Shown here: in pieces, positions 8,076 to 17,201 of the stretch
How positions within the stretch are numbered: position 1 is the stretch's first letter
Layout: each line of letters starts with the position of its first letter
DNA from: Lysinibacillus fusiformis
GTDB lineage: Bacteria; Bacillota; Bacilli; Bacillales_A; Planococcaceae
Reading direction: 5' to 3'
DNA length: 64,000 nucleotides
Assembly: GCF_002845985.1 (NCBI RefSeq)
Contig: NZ_PDFK01000005.1
Coordinates: 124,001 to 188,000, forward strand
Program-made: the position numbers and the translations under genes
Notes under the pieces: model-generated
Databases searched by the model: none
The model's input: only the letters and a program-made list of their open reading frames with translations
What the model was told of the DNA's origin: nothing

Positions 8076-8854
8076 TGACTGGAAACCTTCTTATAAAAGT
8101 TGAAAACATGGGGATTCAATTCGGTGGTTTAAAGGCGGTACAGGGTGTGAATATGTACCTTAATCAAGGTGAATTAGTAGGGCTAATTGGACCTAATGGT
8201 GCTGGGAAAACAACCAGCTTTAATATGCTGACAGGGGTTTATACCCCAACGGAAGGTATAATTACTTTTGATGGTATGAGATTAAATGGACTTGCACCAT
8301 ATCAGGTGACGCAAAAGGGTATTAGCCGTACGTTCCAAAATATTCGCTTATTTAAAGAGCTATCTGTTCTAGACAATGTTAAGGTAGCCAATCATTCTCT
8401 TGCTAAGCATTCCATGTGGTCTTCTATTTTCCGTTTGCCAACTCATTTCAAGGGTGAGGCAGCAATGGAGCATCAATCAATTGAATTCTTAAAAATCTTT
8501 GGCTTAGATGTCTATAAGGATGAACTAGCGAAAAATTTACCATATGGAATGCAGCGTCGTTTAGAAATTGCTCGTGCTTTAGCAGCGAATCCCAAGCTAC
8601 TATTATTGGATGAGCCAGCAGCAGGGATGAACCCACAGGAAACACATGATTTAATGGAGTTAATTGCATTTATTCGTAAAGAATTTGGCTTAACCATTTT
8701 GTTAATTGAGCATGATATGAGCTTAGTTATGGGTATTTGTGAACGCATTTATGTACTCGATCATGGACAATTAATCGCTGACGGGACACCAGAAGAAATT
8801 CGCAACAATCCTAAGGTAATTGAAGCGTACCTTGGTGAGGAGGTTATCGGCTAA
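8075..8854 (+). CDS. livG: Branched-chain amino acid ABC transporter ATP-binding protein LivG
   Basis: A 259-residue ABC ATPase. Walker A is GPNGAGKT at residues 39-46, Q-loop FQNIRLF near 90, Walker B LLLLDEP near 170-176, and the H-loop histidine is in LLIEHDMS. The signature is the variant LPYGMQRRLEIARAL rather than LSGGQ, which is usual for LivG. It powers the LivHM permease together with LivF. The start overlaps the livM stop as TAATG, with GGAGGT upstream. Confidence 0.94.
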   Translation: MTGNLLIKVENMGIQFGGLKAVQGVNMYLNQGELVGLIGPNGAGKTTSFNMLTGVYTPTEGIITFDGMRLNGLAPYQVTQKGISRTFQNIRLFKELSVLDNVKVANHSLAKHSMWSSIFRLPTHFKGEAAMEHQSIEFLKIFGLDVYKDELAKNLPYGMQRRLEIARALAANPKLLLLDEPAAGMNPQETHDLMELIAFIRKEFGLTILLIEHDMSLVMGICERIYVLDHGQLIADGTPEEIRNNPKVIEAYLGEEVIG

Positions 8855-9561
8855 TGCTAAAAGTACAAAATATCGATGTTTATTATGGCAACATCCAAGC
8901 ATTAAAGGGCCTCTCTTTAGAAGTAAACGAGGGTGAAATTGTAACGTTAATCGGTGCAAATGGTGCTGGAAAAAGTACATTGTTAAAGACATTATCAGGT
9001 TTACTGAAGCCAAAAGGTGGCATTATTGAATACGAGGGCTTCTCTATTGCTGGGAAGGCAGCACAAACTATTGTTAAATCGGGGATCTCCCACGTTCCCG
9101 AGGGTCGTCGTGTTTTTGCCAATATGTCAGTAGAAGAAAACTTAGAGCTTGGTGCCTACCTACGTAATGATAAAGCTGGTATTAAAAAAGATATGGATCA
9201 TGTTTTCGAGTTATTTCCGCGCTTATTAGAGCGTCGCAAGCAGCAGTCAGGCACATTATCTGGTGGGGAACAGCAGATGCTTGCGATGGGCCGTGCCTTA
9301 ATGGCAAAACCAAAACTGTTATTAATGGATGAACCTTCGATGGGTCTTGCACCGCTAATGGTTAAAAACATCTTTAATATTATTGAACAGGTCAATAAAG
9401 AAGGTACAACTGTATTGCTTGTTGAGCAAAATGCTAATATGGCTTTATCTGTTGCTAATCGTGCGTATGTACTTGAAACAGGACGTATTGTTTTAGCTGG
9501 TTCAGCAAAAGAGCTTCAAGAGAGCGAGCAAGTAAAAGCAGCTTATTTAGGCGGATTATAG
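8854..9561 (+). CDS. livF: Branched-chain amino acid ABC transporter ATP-binding protein LivF
   Basis: A 235-residue ABC ATPase. Walker A is GANGAGKS at 34-41, signature LSGGEQQMLAMGRAL, Walker B LLLMDEPSMGLAP, and H-loop-region LLVEQNAN, in which Gln replaces the switch His as is typical for LivF. It forms the ATPase heterodimer with LivG. The start overlaps the livG stop (TAATG). It is the last gene of the operon and a strong terminator follows. Confidence 0.94.
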   Translation: MLKVQNIDVYYGNIQALKGLSLEVNEGEIVTLIGANGAGKSTLLKTLSGLLKPKGGIIEYEGFSIAGKAAQTIVKSGISHVPEGRRVFANMSVEENLELGAYLRNDKAGIKKDMDHVFELFPRLLERRKQQSGTLSGGEQQMLAMGRALMAKPKLLLMDEPSMGLAPLMVKNIFNIIEQVNKEGTTVLLVEQNANMALSVANRAYVLETGRIVLAGSAKELQESEQVKAAYLGGL

Positions 9562-9566
9562 AATTT

Positions 9567-9597
9567 GAAGGGCATCTCAACAAAGAGATGCCCTTTC
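9567..9597 (+). terminator. Terminator of the liv operon
   Basis: AAGGGCATCTC pairs perfectly with GAGATGCCCTT over a 6-base loop, ending in TTTC. Confidence 0.85.
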
Positions 9598-9707
9598 AGT
9601 TGATCTTCGATATATCAAGATTACCTCTTGATAAAGCTGATCCCTTGAAAAATCAAAGGTAGCCTTTTTACTTTATTTTTTGGTAAGGTGGAAAAAAGGA
9701 GTGATAC

Positions 9708-10208
9708 ATGTTGAAGTTTTCAGCACAATATTTTATTAAACAATTAAATTTAGCCGAACATCCAGAAGGAGGCTATTACATTTCATCATTTCGTGCCACA
9801 GACGAGCTAGCAGTGAGAGATGTTCAGAGACCTATTTATACGAGTATTTATTTCTTATTACGCTCACAAGATATCTCACATTTACATCGATTGCAATCAG
9901 ATGAGCTATGGTATTACCATGCGGGAAGTCCACTAACAGTTCATATGATTTTCCCCGATGGTACTTATGAGGCGAAAAAGCTTGGTTTGAATGTAGAAGC
10001 TGGTGAGGTACCACAAATTGCAGTTCCGAAAAATACCATTTTCGGCTCATCGGTGGAGGATTCCGAGTCGTTTAGTCTAGTCGGGTGTATGGTTGCACCA
10101 GGATTTGACTTTGCAGATTTTGAATTGTTTACACAGGAAGAGCTTTTAGCAGACTATCCTCAGCACGAGGGAGTTATTCGTAAAATGACTTACAAAACCA
10201 TTAAATAG
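9708..10208 (+). CDS. DUF985-type cupin domain protein
   Basis: A 166-residue single-domain cupin. The N-terminus has HPEGGYY (about 17-23), a hallmark of the DUF985 (Cupin_5) family, and SIYFLLRSQDISHLHRL followed by SDELWYYHAG supplies the usual His and Glu metal ligands of cupin motif 1. It is soluble. AAAAGGAG lies about 9 bases before the ATG. It stands alone between terminators. The substrate is unknown for this family; a sugar or small-molecule role is often guessed. Confidence 0.85.
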   Translation: MLKFSAQYFIKQLNLAEHPEGGYYISSFRATDELAVRDVQRPIYTSIYFLLRSQDISHLHRLQSDELWYYHAGSPLTVHMIFPDGTYEAKKLGLNVEAGEVPQIAVPKNTIFGSSVEDSESFSLVGCMVAPGFDFADFELFTQEELLADYPQHEGVIRKMTYKTIK

Positions 10209-10215
10209 AAAAGTA

Positions 10216-10240
10216 GCCGTCTCAAAGTTTTTGAGACGGC
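10216..10240. terminator. Bidirectional terminator between convergent genes
   Basis: GCCGTCTCAA pairs perfectly with TTGAGACGGC. On the minus strand CTTTTC follows, so it works best for the gene at 10250-10969; on the plus strand the T run is poor. Confidence 0.7.
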
Positions 10241-10249
10241 ATGATTTGT

Positions 10250-10969
10250 TCACCATAGTATTTCTTCAGGATAATTCAGTTGTATTTGGATATCATGTAA
10301 TGCTTGCTTAGTCGTAATGGCTGCTTCCATTAGAGTTGATTTTAATGCCAAATATTCATGATCCTCTACCATTAATCGCACCGCAAATGCCGCTAAATGT
10401 GCTTTTCGCTCCTCTTTACTTAATTGAATATATTCTAGATTCAGAACATCAACATATTGCGTAGCAAAACGGAAAGTGAATGGATTTTTAGCATGTAGCA
10501 TTCGGACAAACATAACATAATCCTCCTCATCAATCTCCTGTTCCAAACAATCGGCAATAGCCGCTTGAAACTTGCGTAAAATGGCAATTTCATAATTCCA
10601 CATGGACGCATTGTTTAACTGCTGATGCAAATCAATAAAATCATTTAAAGCAATCGCACTAAATATTATTTCTGGCCAAAGAATTTCTGTGGCAAAATAA
10701 ACATTTTTATTAGGAAAGATCAGTTCATGTTGTGTCAGGACATTTTTATTAAGTCCGTTACTCACAAAATCAAGGTGATGTTCCCCGAGCATAGCATGTC
10801 TTAGTTTATAGCATACGCTTAAAATACGTAGTCGAGGACCTTGATAATCATAGTATTTATTTTCATCACCAGTTACTTTATAGATCGCATTGATTAGTTC
10901 ATCTAAATCCCAATAATCCCCGCTAACCCGTACCCCTGTTAGTTGCTCTGTGCTTTGAATAGATATCAT
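10250..10969 (-). CDS. Uncharacterised protein, DUF6904-like
   Basis: A 239-residue soluble, largely helical protein with no signal or membrane segment. The opening LTGVRVSGDYWDLDELINAIYKV resembles what I remember of DUF6904 proteins of Bacillales. GGAGGGCGAGG lies upstream of the ATG. It is in the same direction as, and 23 bases downstream of, the pseudouridine synthase, so the two may share a transcript. No catalytic motif is visible and no function can be proposed. The family name is from memory. Confidence 0.6.
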   Translation of the reverse strand: MISIQSTEQLTGVRVSGDYWDLDELINAIYKVTGDENKYYDYQGPRLRILSVCYKLRHAMLGEHHLDFVSNGLNKNVLTQHELIFPNKNVYFATEILWPEIIFSAIALNDFIDLHQQLNNASMWNYEIAILRKFQAAIADCLEQEIDEEDYVMFVRMLHAKNPFTFRFATQYVDVLNLEYIQLSKEERKAHLAAFAVRLMVEDHEYLALKSTLMEAAITTKQALHDIQIQLNYPEEILW

Positions 10970-10992
10970 AGTCCTCGCCCTCCTTTAAGTGC

Positions 10993-11694
10993 TTATTTAG
11001 GTGTATAGTTGAGTAGTTTGAATAGTTCTGTTCGTTCCTTATCTGTTAAATCACGCCATTGGCCCACTTTTAAATTACCAAGCTTAATATTCATAATACG
11101 AATACGCTGTAGGCGCTTAACGGAATAACCTAGCGCTGAGCACATTCGGCGGATTTGACGATTTAAGCCTTGCTCTAAAATGATTTTAAAAACTTTGTCC
11201 GAAATCTTTTCTACACGACAAGGTAAGGTTGTTGTATCTAGAATATCAACACCGGCTCCCATTTTTTTAATAAATTGCGCTGTTATAGGCTGATCAACTT
11301 GAACGATGTATTCTTTTTCATGATGGTTTTCTGCACGCAGAATTTTATTGACGATATCGCCATCATTAGTTAATAACAATAATCCCTCTGATTCCTTATC
11401 GAGACGTCCGATATGAAAAATACGTAAGGGATGATTGACGAAATCAACGACATTGCCTTTTATATGACGCTCTGTTGTACTTGTAATGCCGACAGGTTTA
11501 TTCAGAGCAATATAGACAAGCTGTTGTTCTTTCTTTACCTCTTTTCCATCAACGCAAACTATATCACCTGTTTCAACCTGACTACCGACAGTCGCCAACT
11601 GACCATTAATGGTTACTTTTCCTTCAGCAACCCATTTATCAGCACCACGACGGGATATGATGCCTGTTTCACTTAAATATTTATTAATACGCAT
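10993..11694 (-). CDS. rluF: rRNA pseudouridine synthase, RluF type
   Basis: A 233-residue RsuA/RluB/E/F-family enzyme. An S4 RNA-binding domain occupies residues 1-60 ([16 protein letters not shown] at the start), then the catalytic domain with [11 protein letters not shown], where D99 is the nucleophile, and [10 protein letters not shown] near residue 188. RluF converts U2604 of 23S rRNA to pseudouridine. Closeness to RluF rather than RluB rests on overall pattern (length about 230, ERHIKGN), so the exact target is less sure than the family. Confidence 0.85.
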   Translation of the reverse strand: MRINKYLSETGIISRRGADKWVAEGKVTINGQLATVGSQVETGDIVCVDGKEVKKEQQLVYIALNKPVGITSTTERHIKGNVVDFVNHPLRIFHIGRLDKESEGLLLLTNDGDIVNKILRAENHHEKEYIVQVDQPITAQFIKKMGAGVDILDTTTLPCRVEKISDKVFKIILEQGLNRQIRRMCSALGYSVKRLQRIRIMNIKLGNLKVGQWRDLTDKERTELFKLLNYTPK

Positions 11695-11934
11695 ATTGTT
11701 CTCCTATATTTTATATTATTTTTAAGTATACCTTAACGTGTACATGCCGTGAATTCTAGAAGCTTTTCTAGCAAAAATAAATTAAATGGAAAAGTTTTTT
11801 AAAAAGTTGAAATTATTTTATGTTTCTGACAATATAGTAGTTGAGAGGGTTTCTATGAAAATAGTGTTATTCCGATATAAAATAACGTTTTTTCTAGATA
11901 GTTCTCATTAAATTGTGTAAAGGGGAGAAGTAAA

Positions 11935-13455
11935 ATGGTTTATGCATTTCCAAACACTGAAGGATCGGTAGTTCAATTCAAACAGAAATATGATAATTAT
12001 ATTGGTGGCGAATGGACACCCCCAGTGAAAGGTCAATACTTTGATAACGTCACTCCTGTTACTGGACAAGTTTTTACACAAGTAGCACGTTCCACAGCTG
12101 AGGATATTGAACATGCACTCGATGCAGCACATGCTGCTAAAGATGCATGGGGCAAAACATCACCAACAGAACGTGCAAACATTTTACTTAAAATTGCGGA
12201 CCGTATTGAGGAAAATCTAGAAAAGCTAGCCGTTGCTGAAACATGGGATAACGGTAAAGCGGTGCGCGAAACATTAAATGCAGATATCCCTCTTGCAATT
12301 GATCATTTCCGTTATTTTGCTGGAGTCTTACGTGCTCAAGAAGGTTCCGTTAGCCAAATTGATAACGATACAGTTGCTTATCACTTCCATGAGCCGATTG
12401 GTGTAGTGGGTCAAATCATCCCTTGGAACTTCCCACTATTAATGGCAGTATGGAAGCTCGCACCAGCACTTGCAGCTGGGAACTGTGTCGTATTAAAACC
12501 TGCAGAGCAAACACCAGCATCTATTATGGTGCTTGTGGAATTAATAGAAGATTTATTACCACCAGGAGTCATTAATATTGTGAATGGATTTGGCTTAGAA
12601 GCAGGGAAACCGCTTGCATCCAATCCTCGCATTGGTAAAATTGCCTTCACAGGTGAGACGACGACAGGTCGTTTAATTATGCAATATGCTTCTCAAAATC
12701 TTATTCCCGTTACATTAGAATTGGGCGGTAAATCACCAAATATCTTCTTTGAAGATATTATGGATAAAGATGATGCCTTTTTAGATAAAGCAGTAGAGGG
12801 CTTCGTACTATTTGCTCTCAATCAAGGAGAAGTATGTACATGTCCTTCACGTGCACTGATCCAGGAATCTATATACGATAAATTTATGGAGCGTGTACTA
12901 CAGCGTGTAGAAGCCATTAAAGTGGGCAATCCGCTTGATCCAAACACAATGATGGGTGCGCAGGCTTCAAGTGAGCAAATGGAAAAAATTCTTTCTTATT
13001 TAGATATTGGTAAGCAAGAGGGTGCACAATGCCTAATTGGTGGCGAGAAAAATAATGTAGGCGAGGGCTTCGAAAATGGCTACTACATTAAACCGACAGT
13101 CTTCAAGGGAAATAATAAAATGCGTATTTTCCAAGAGGAAATTTTCGGACCAATTGTTGCTGTAACAACGTTTAAAACAAAAGAGGAAGCACTAGAAATT
13201 GCTAATGATACATTATATGGCTTAGGTTCTGGCGTTTGGACGAGAGATATTAATACAGCTTATCGCTTCGGTCGTGAAATTCAAGCAGGTCGTGTTTGGA
13301 CAAACTGTTACCATGCTTATCCGGCACATGCTGCATTTGGCGGCTATAAAATGTCAGGTGTTGGTCGTGAAAATCACAAAATGATGTTAGCGCATTACCA
13401 ACAAACGAAAAACCTATTAGTTAGCTACAGCGAAAACAAACTTGGTTTCTTCTAA
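11935..13455 (+). CDS. NAD-dependent aldehyde dehydrogenase, ExaC/AldB-like
   Basis: A 506-residue aldehyde dehydrogenase of full length. The general base is E262 in LELGGKSPN and the nucleophile C301 in NQGEVCTC; the NAD-binding IPWNFPL and the GxTxxG-type FTGETTTG are present. The pattern matches ExaC and acetaldehyde dehydrogenase II, which oxidise acetaldehyde and similar aldehydes to acids. AAAGGGGAG precedes the ATG. A DUF779 gene follows 15 bases later, a pairing common for this subfamily. Substrate choice (acetaldehyde or chloroacetaldehyde) is inference. Confidence 0.9.
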   Translation: MVYAFPNTEGSVVQFKQKYDNYIGGEWTPPVKGQYFDNVTPVTGQVFTQVARSTAEDIEHALDAAHAAKDAWGKTSPTERANILLKIADRIEENLEKLAVAETWDNGKAVRETLNADIPLAIDHFRYFAGVLRAQEGSVSQIDNDTVAYHFHEPIGVVGQIIPWNFPLLMAVWKLAPALAAGNCVVLKPAEQTPASIMVLVELIEDLLPPGVINIVNGFGLEAGKPLASNPRIGKIAFTGETTTGRLIMQYASQNLIPVTLELGGKSPNIFFEDIMDKDDAFLDKAVEGFVLFALNQGEVCTCPSRALIQESIYDKFMERVLQRVEAIKVGNPLDPNTMMGAQASSEQMEKILSYLDIGKQEGAQCLIGGEKNNVGEGFENGYYIKPTVFKGNNKMRIFQEEIFGPIVAVTTFKTKEEALEIANDTLYGLGSGVWTRDINTAYRFGREIQAGRVWTNCYHAYPAHAAFGGYKMSGVGRENHKMMLAHYQQTKNLLVSYSENKLGFF

Positions 13456-13470
13456 TTTGTAGGGAGGTGC

Positions 13471-13836
13471 ATGAGCGTGGTTGAACGTGTACTAGCTACA
13501 GAAGAAGCGCTGGCACTAATCAATCTATTAAAAGATAAACATGGACCTGTGATGTTTCATCAGTCCGGCGGATGCTGTGATGGCTCCTCGCCAATGTGCT
13601 ATCCAGAAGGTGATTTGTTATTAGGAGATCAGGATGTGTGCCTTGGAGAGATTGGTGGTGCGCTTTTCTACATGCACAAAAATCAATATGATTACTGGAA
13701 GCATACACAAATCATATTGGATGTTGTTGCGGGCAGAGGAGGCATGTTCTCATTAGAGGGCGTAGAGGGAAAACGTTTCCTAACAAGGTCAAGAGCCTTC
13801 ACATCTGAGGAGTTACGAGAACTAGGGTTAATTTAA
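13471..13836 (+). CDS. DUF779 domain protein
   Basis: A 121-residue cysteine-rich small protein. It has GGCCDGSSPMCY (about 30-41) and DVCLGE (about 54-59), which could bind metal, and no membrane segment. GGAGGTGC overlaps the region just before the ATG. It is adjacent to the ExaC-like dehydrogenase in the same direction, and family members are repeatedly found beside this enzyme. Function is unproven; a chaperone or regulatory role for the dehydrogenase is a guess. Confidence 0.87.
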   Translation: MSVVERVLATEEALALINLLKDKHGPVMFHQSGGCCDGSSPMCYPEGDLLLGDQDVCLGEIGGALFYMHKNQYDYWKHTQIILDVVAGRGGMFSLEGVEGKRFLTRSRAFTSEELRELGLI

Positions 13837-13848
13837 ATGAAGGATAGT

Positions 13849-13879
13849 ACAGCGGCAGAAAAATTTGCCGCTGTTTTTT
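13849..13879 (+). terminator. Terminator after the aldehyde dehydrogenase-DUF779 pair
   Basis: ACAGCGGCA pairs with TGCCGCTGT around an 8-base loop, followed by TTTTT. Confidence 0.85.
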
Positions 13880-14008
13880 ATATTAATTTTTGTGGAATAG
13901 AGTATGTAAAGCGATATTGGTTGATGAATTTCTTAAAAATAGGAATAAATGTAATCGATCCTTTAAGGTGACGGTAAATAATAGTTTTCTTGTGGTTTTT
14001 GCTATCAT
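13878..14008 (-). pseudogene. Possible small gene with a one-base frameshift
   Basis: On the minus strand AAAAGGAGGTC stands 6 bases before an ATG at 14008. As it stands the ATG frame ends at 13883 after 41 residues with unremarkable composition. One extra A in the five-A run at codons 3-5 would instead give a 43-residue product ending at 13878, starting MIAKNHKKTII and rich in Lys, Ile and Phe, which looks more protein-like. I do not recognise it. It may be a sequencing error, a decayed gene, or chance. Confidence 0.3.
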
Positions 14009-14169
14009 CCTCAAGACCTCCTTTTGATAGTTGTTAATATTTCCTATTAAATCAGATAAATGAAGTAACATACATTAAATTAAGTTTACTTTTTATGTTA
14101 ATTGTTACAAAGAGGATTGAATCTTTCGCACAGATTGTCACGTAAAATGGGTAAAGGAGTGTGCTAAAT
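14009..14169. other. Upstream region of the DUF4003 gene
   Basis: No gene or clear promoter recognised. AAAGGAG at 14153-14159 is the ribosome binding site of the next gene. Confidence 0.4.
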
Positions 14170-15138
14170 ATGGATTACGCGCTGATTGAAAATGAACTTA
14201 TAAATACAGTTGAGGATGTATCAAAGGCTGCCGGTTGGACAGTCGATCGTAAAATTGTTTTAGCAATTGCTAGTAAATTTGTAGCGTCAGGAAAAACTTT
14301 TGATGCAATAAGATATAAAAATGTTTTGCAAGAGATGAAGAAGCAATCCTCGTGGATGTCCCCTTTACGAACAACAGTTGGATATAGTATTGCCGCCAAT
14401 TTATTGGAGCAAGAAGATACTGAAAAGGCAGTCAAGGATTTACTTACAAATGTGAGTATCTTGAAGGAAGCAAAATTTAGAAGCGGCAATTTCAGCTATA
14501 TCGGAGCACAGTTTTTGACTGAGGATGAACAAAATAAAAAAGCACATGCACAGGCAGCTAGAGCTTTATTCGATGCTATTCGTAAACATCATCCATTTTT
14601 AACATCTTATGAGGACATTCCTTATGCAGTGTTATTGAGTAGTCCATCTGATGATGTTGAGCTACGGGCAGAAACAATGAATCGATATTATAAAGAACTA
14701 CGAACATATAATTTTAATGCTGGTAATGAACTACAGTGGCTATCACAGGTATTAACATTTTTATCCCCACAATTTGATGTTAACCTAGTACCAAATATTG
14801 TGGCACTCCGTGATACACTCAAAAACCAAAATGTAAAGGTCAAGGCTATGCATTATCCTTTACTCGGCTTTTTAGCCATACTAAGTCTTACTAAAGCACA
14901 GCTTCAAGATATTATTGATTTATATCAAGAATTAAAGGACTTGAAATTATTAAAATGGCACCGTGAATTTGTTCTTTTTATGGCTGTACAAATCGCTATT
15001 TATGATATGGCGAAGGTGCAAAAATCTTTGTCCATGACCATTATGTCTTCCATTGAATTATTAATCCAAGCACAGCAAGCAGCGATGATAGCTGCGGTTA
15101 GTGCAGCTGCTATTGCATCAAGTTCAAGTTCTTCATGA
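14170..15138 (+). CDS. DUF4003 family protein
   Basis: A 322-residue, mostly helical soluble protein that matches my memory of the DUF4003 family of Bacillaceae. No catalytic motif is evident. The C-terminus is odd: an alanine-rich stretch, then six serines. ATG 14170 is chosen because AAAGGAG lies 10 bases before it, whereas GTG 14161 is only one base away. It lies between two aldehyde dehydrogenase genes, 43 bases before the second. Function is unknown. Confidence 0.75.
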   Translation: MDYALIENELINTVEDVSKAAGWTVDRKIVLAIASKFVASGKTFDAIRYKNVLQEMKKQSSWMSPLRTTVGYSIAANLLEQEDTEKAVKDLLTNVSILKEAKFRSGNFSYIGAQFLTEDEQNKKAHAQAARALFDAIRKHHPFLTSYEDIPYAVLLSSPSDDVELRAETMNRYYKELRTYNFNAGNELQWLSQVLTFLSPQFDVNLVPNIVALRDTLKNQNVKVKAMHYPLLGFLAILSLTKAQLQDIIDLYQELKDLKLLKWHREFVLFMAVQIAIYDMAKVQKSLSMTIMSSIELLIQAQQAAMIAAVSAAAIASSSSSS

Positions 15139-15181
15139 TAGAATAAAGGAGAACTTGATTATTTGGAGGTGCATTTGAAGG

Positions 15182-16609
15182 ATGAAGGAAACAAAACTAT
15201 GGATGAATGGTCAGTGGCAAGATGCCAAGGAAAGCTATGAGCTAACATCTCCGTATAGTGGTGAGGTTATTGCTCAGGTAGCAAAAGCATCGATACAAGA
15301 TGTAGAGAGAGCAATCGAAGGTGCACAGCAGGCATTCCAATCGTTTAAAAAGACTACAGCCTACGAACGTGCCGAAATATTATATAAAGTTGTTGAGATT
15401 ATGCGACAACGTAAAGAAGAATTTGCCGAAATTTTAGCATTAGAGGCAGGGAAGCCTATAGTGGCAGGATTAGCCGAAATTGACCGTACAATCGCAACCT
15501 ATCAATTTGCGGCAGAGGGAGCTAAACAGTCTAAAGGTGAGACTGTTCCGATGGATGCAGCACCTGGAGCTGGAGATCGTATAGGCTGGACAAAACGAGA
15601 ACCATTGGGTGTAATCTCAGCCATTACGCCGTTTAATTTTCCGTTCAATTTAGTGGCACATAAATTAGGCCCAGCATTTGCAGTAGGTAATACGGTTGTA
15701 TTAAAGCCAGCAACACAAACGCCGTTAAGTGCTATTGTGATGGCTGAAATTTTCCGTGAAGCAGGATTACCTGATGGCGCGTTACAGATCGTAACAGGAA
15801 GTGGTGGCGAGCTTAGTGATACACTTGTTACGCATCCATACGTCAAAAAAGTAACCTTTACAGGCAGTAGTAAAGTTGGTTTGAGCATTAAAGAAAAGGT
15901 CGGTTTGCGTAAAGTAACGTTAGAGCTAGGTTCTAATGCAGCCGTGATTGTCGAACCATCGACGCCAATTCATGAAATTGTCAGTCGTTGCGTAAGCGGT
16001 GCTTTCAACTTTGCTGGACAAGTATGTATTTCGTTACAGCGTGTTTATGTGCATTCGTCCATCATTGATGAATTTACTGAAGCATTCGTTGAAGAAACGA
16101 AAAAACTTATAGTAGGAGATCCGTTAGATACAAAGACAGATGTCAGTGCCATGATTAATCCAAATGAGGTAGAACGTATCCGAGCGTGGGTTGAGGAAGC
16201 ACGGGAACAAGGGGCTGTTATTGCAACAGGTGGCGAATTTACAGAACGTACTCTAACACCAACAGTTATGACGAATGTAACAGCTGACATGAAAATTGTT
16301 TGTCAGGAAACATTCGCACCAATCGTCTCAATTGTTTCATATGAAACATTAGACGACGCGATTCGACTTGTGAACGAGTCGGACCTTGGTCTAAATGCGG
16401 GTATTTACACGAATATATTGTCAGATGCCTTATATGCTGCAGACGAATTACAGGCTGGTGCTGTCATTATTAATGATATTCCGACATTCAGGGTAGATAA
16501 CATGCCATATGGTGGTGTGAAGATGAGTGGTTATGGACGAGAAGGAATTAAGTGGGCCATTGAGGAAATGAGCGATATGAAATTTATTTCGATGAAAAAA
16601 TCGTTCTAA
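15182..16609 (+). CDS. NAD(P)-dependent aldehyde dehydrogenase
   Basis: A 475-residue aldehyde dehydrogenase, full length. E248 in LELGSNAA and C282 in AGQVCISLQR are the catalytic pair; ITPFNFPFN and FTGSSKVG form the cofactor site. The LELGSNAA with QVCISLQR combination is typical of the group that includes lactaldehyde, phosphonoacetaldehyde and salicylaldehyde-type dehydrogenases, so the substrate is open. GGAGGTGC lies about 10 bases before the ATG. It differs clearly from the ExaC-like enzyme at 11935-13455, so the two are not recent duplicates. Confidence 0.88.
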   Translation: MKETKLWMNGQWQDAKESYELTSPYSGEVIAQVAKASIQDVERAIEGAQQAFQSFKKTTAYERAEILYKVVEIMRQRKEEFAEILALEAGKPIVAGLAEIDRTIATYQFAAEGAKQSKGETVPMDAAPGAGDRIGWTKREPLGVISAITPFNFPFNLVAHKLGPAFAVGNTVVLKPATQTPLSAIVMAEIFREAGLPDGALQIVTGSGGELSDTLVTHPYVKKVTFTGSSKVGLSIKEKVGLRKVTLELGSNAAVIVEPSTPIHEIVSRCVSGAFNFAGQVCISLQRVYVHSSIIDEFTEAFVEETKKLIVGDPLDTKTDVSAMINPNEVERIRAWVEEAREQGAVIATGGEFTERTLTPTVMTNVTADMKIVCQETFAPIVSIVSYETLDDAIRLVNESDLGLNAGIYTNILSDALYAADELQAGAVIINDIPTFRVDNMPYGGVKMSGYGREGIKWAIEEMSDMKFISMKKSF

Positions 16610-16678
16610 ATTTGCATCAGCTCTTTTTCTGCGATACGATGACGAAAGAACATTACATGAAGGGAAGTTGCAAGTATT

Positions 16679-17158
16679 ATGCCAAACAACGCTGTACCAA
16701 TGAGCCAATCACGTACGGTTCAATCGCGTCTCGTATTACCCCCAGACACAAATAATCACAATTCTATTTTTGGTGGAAGAGTGTTAGCTTATATTGATGA
16801 AATCGCTGCTATTACAGCAATGAAACATGCGAAGGGACTCGTAGTTACAGCCTCTATCGATTCAGTTGATTTTTTATCGGCTGCACATGTAGGGGATATT
16901 CTTGAAATCGAGAGTATTGTTTCGTCTACAGGACGTTCTTCTATGGAAGTTTACGTTCGTGTTGTTTCTCGTAATATTGAGACTGGCGAGGAAAAATTAA
17001 CGACAGAATCCTTTGTTACGATGGTTGCAGTAAATGAGGAAGGGAAACCAGTACCAGTTCCTGCGATTTATCCTGAAACAGATGAAGAAAAACGTTTGTT
17101 TGAAACAGGGCCAGCAAGACGAGAGCACCGTAAGCAAAAACGTGCATTACCACATTAA
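16679..17158 (+). CDS. Acyl-CoA thioesterase, YkhA-like hotdog protein
   Basis: A 159-residue hotdog-fold protein of the acyl-CoA hydrolase (YkhA/BFIT) group. NHNSIFGGRVLAYIDEIAAI near residues 26-45 is the family's active-site region (N, G and D/E), and SIDSVDFLSAAHVGD follows. The C-terminal 25 residues are charged and probably disordered. It cleaves medium to long acyl-CoA to free acid and CoA in the cytosol. The ATG at 16679 has AAGGGAAG some distance upstream, a weak site; ATG 16700 has none. The next gene is convergent. Confidence 0.88.
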   Translation: MPNNAVPMSQSRTVQSRLVLPPDTNNHNSIFGGRVLAYIDEIAAITAMKHAKGLVVTASIDSVDFLSAAHVGDILEIESIVSSTGRSSMEVYVRVVSRNIETGEEKLTTESFVTMVAVNEEGKPVPVPAIYPETDEEKRLFETGPARREHRKQKRALPH

Positions 17159-17161
17159 GGA

Positions 17162-17197
17162 AAAGGGGAATTCGCTTTTAAAAGTGAATTTCCCTTT
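17162..17197. terminator. Bidirectional terminator
   Basis: AAAGGGGAATTCGCTTTT pairs along its whole length with AAAAGTGAATTTCCCTTT. A-rich and T-rich flanks on both sides let it serve the thioesterase and the convergent HemAT gene. Confidence 0.85.
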
Positions 17198-17201
17198 CAT
17201 T

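Noticed and set aside
15502..15888. Minus-strand open frame opposite the second aldehyde dehydrogenase
   Set aside because: Shadow of a real gene; no start signals.
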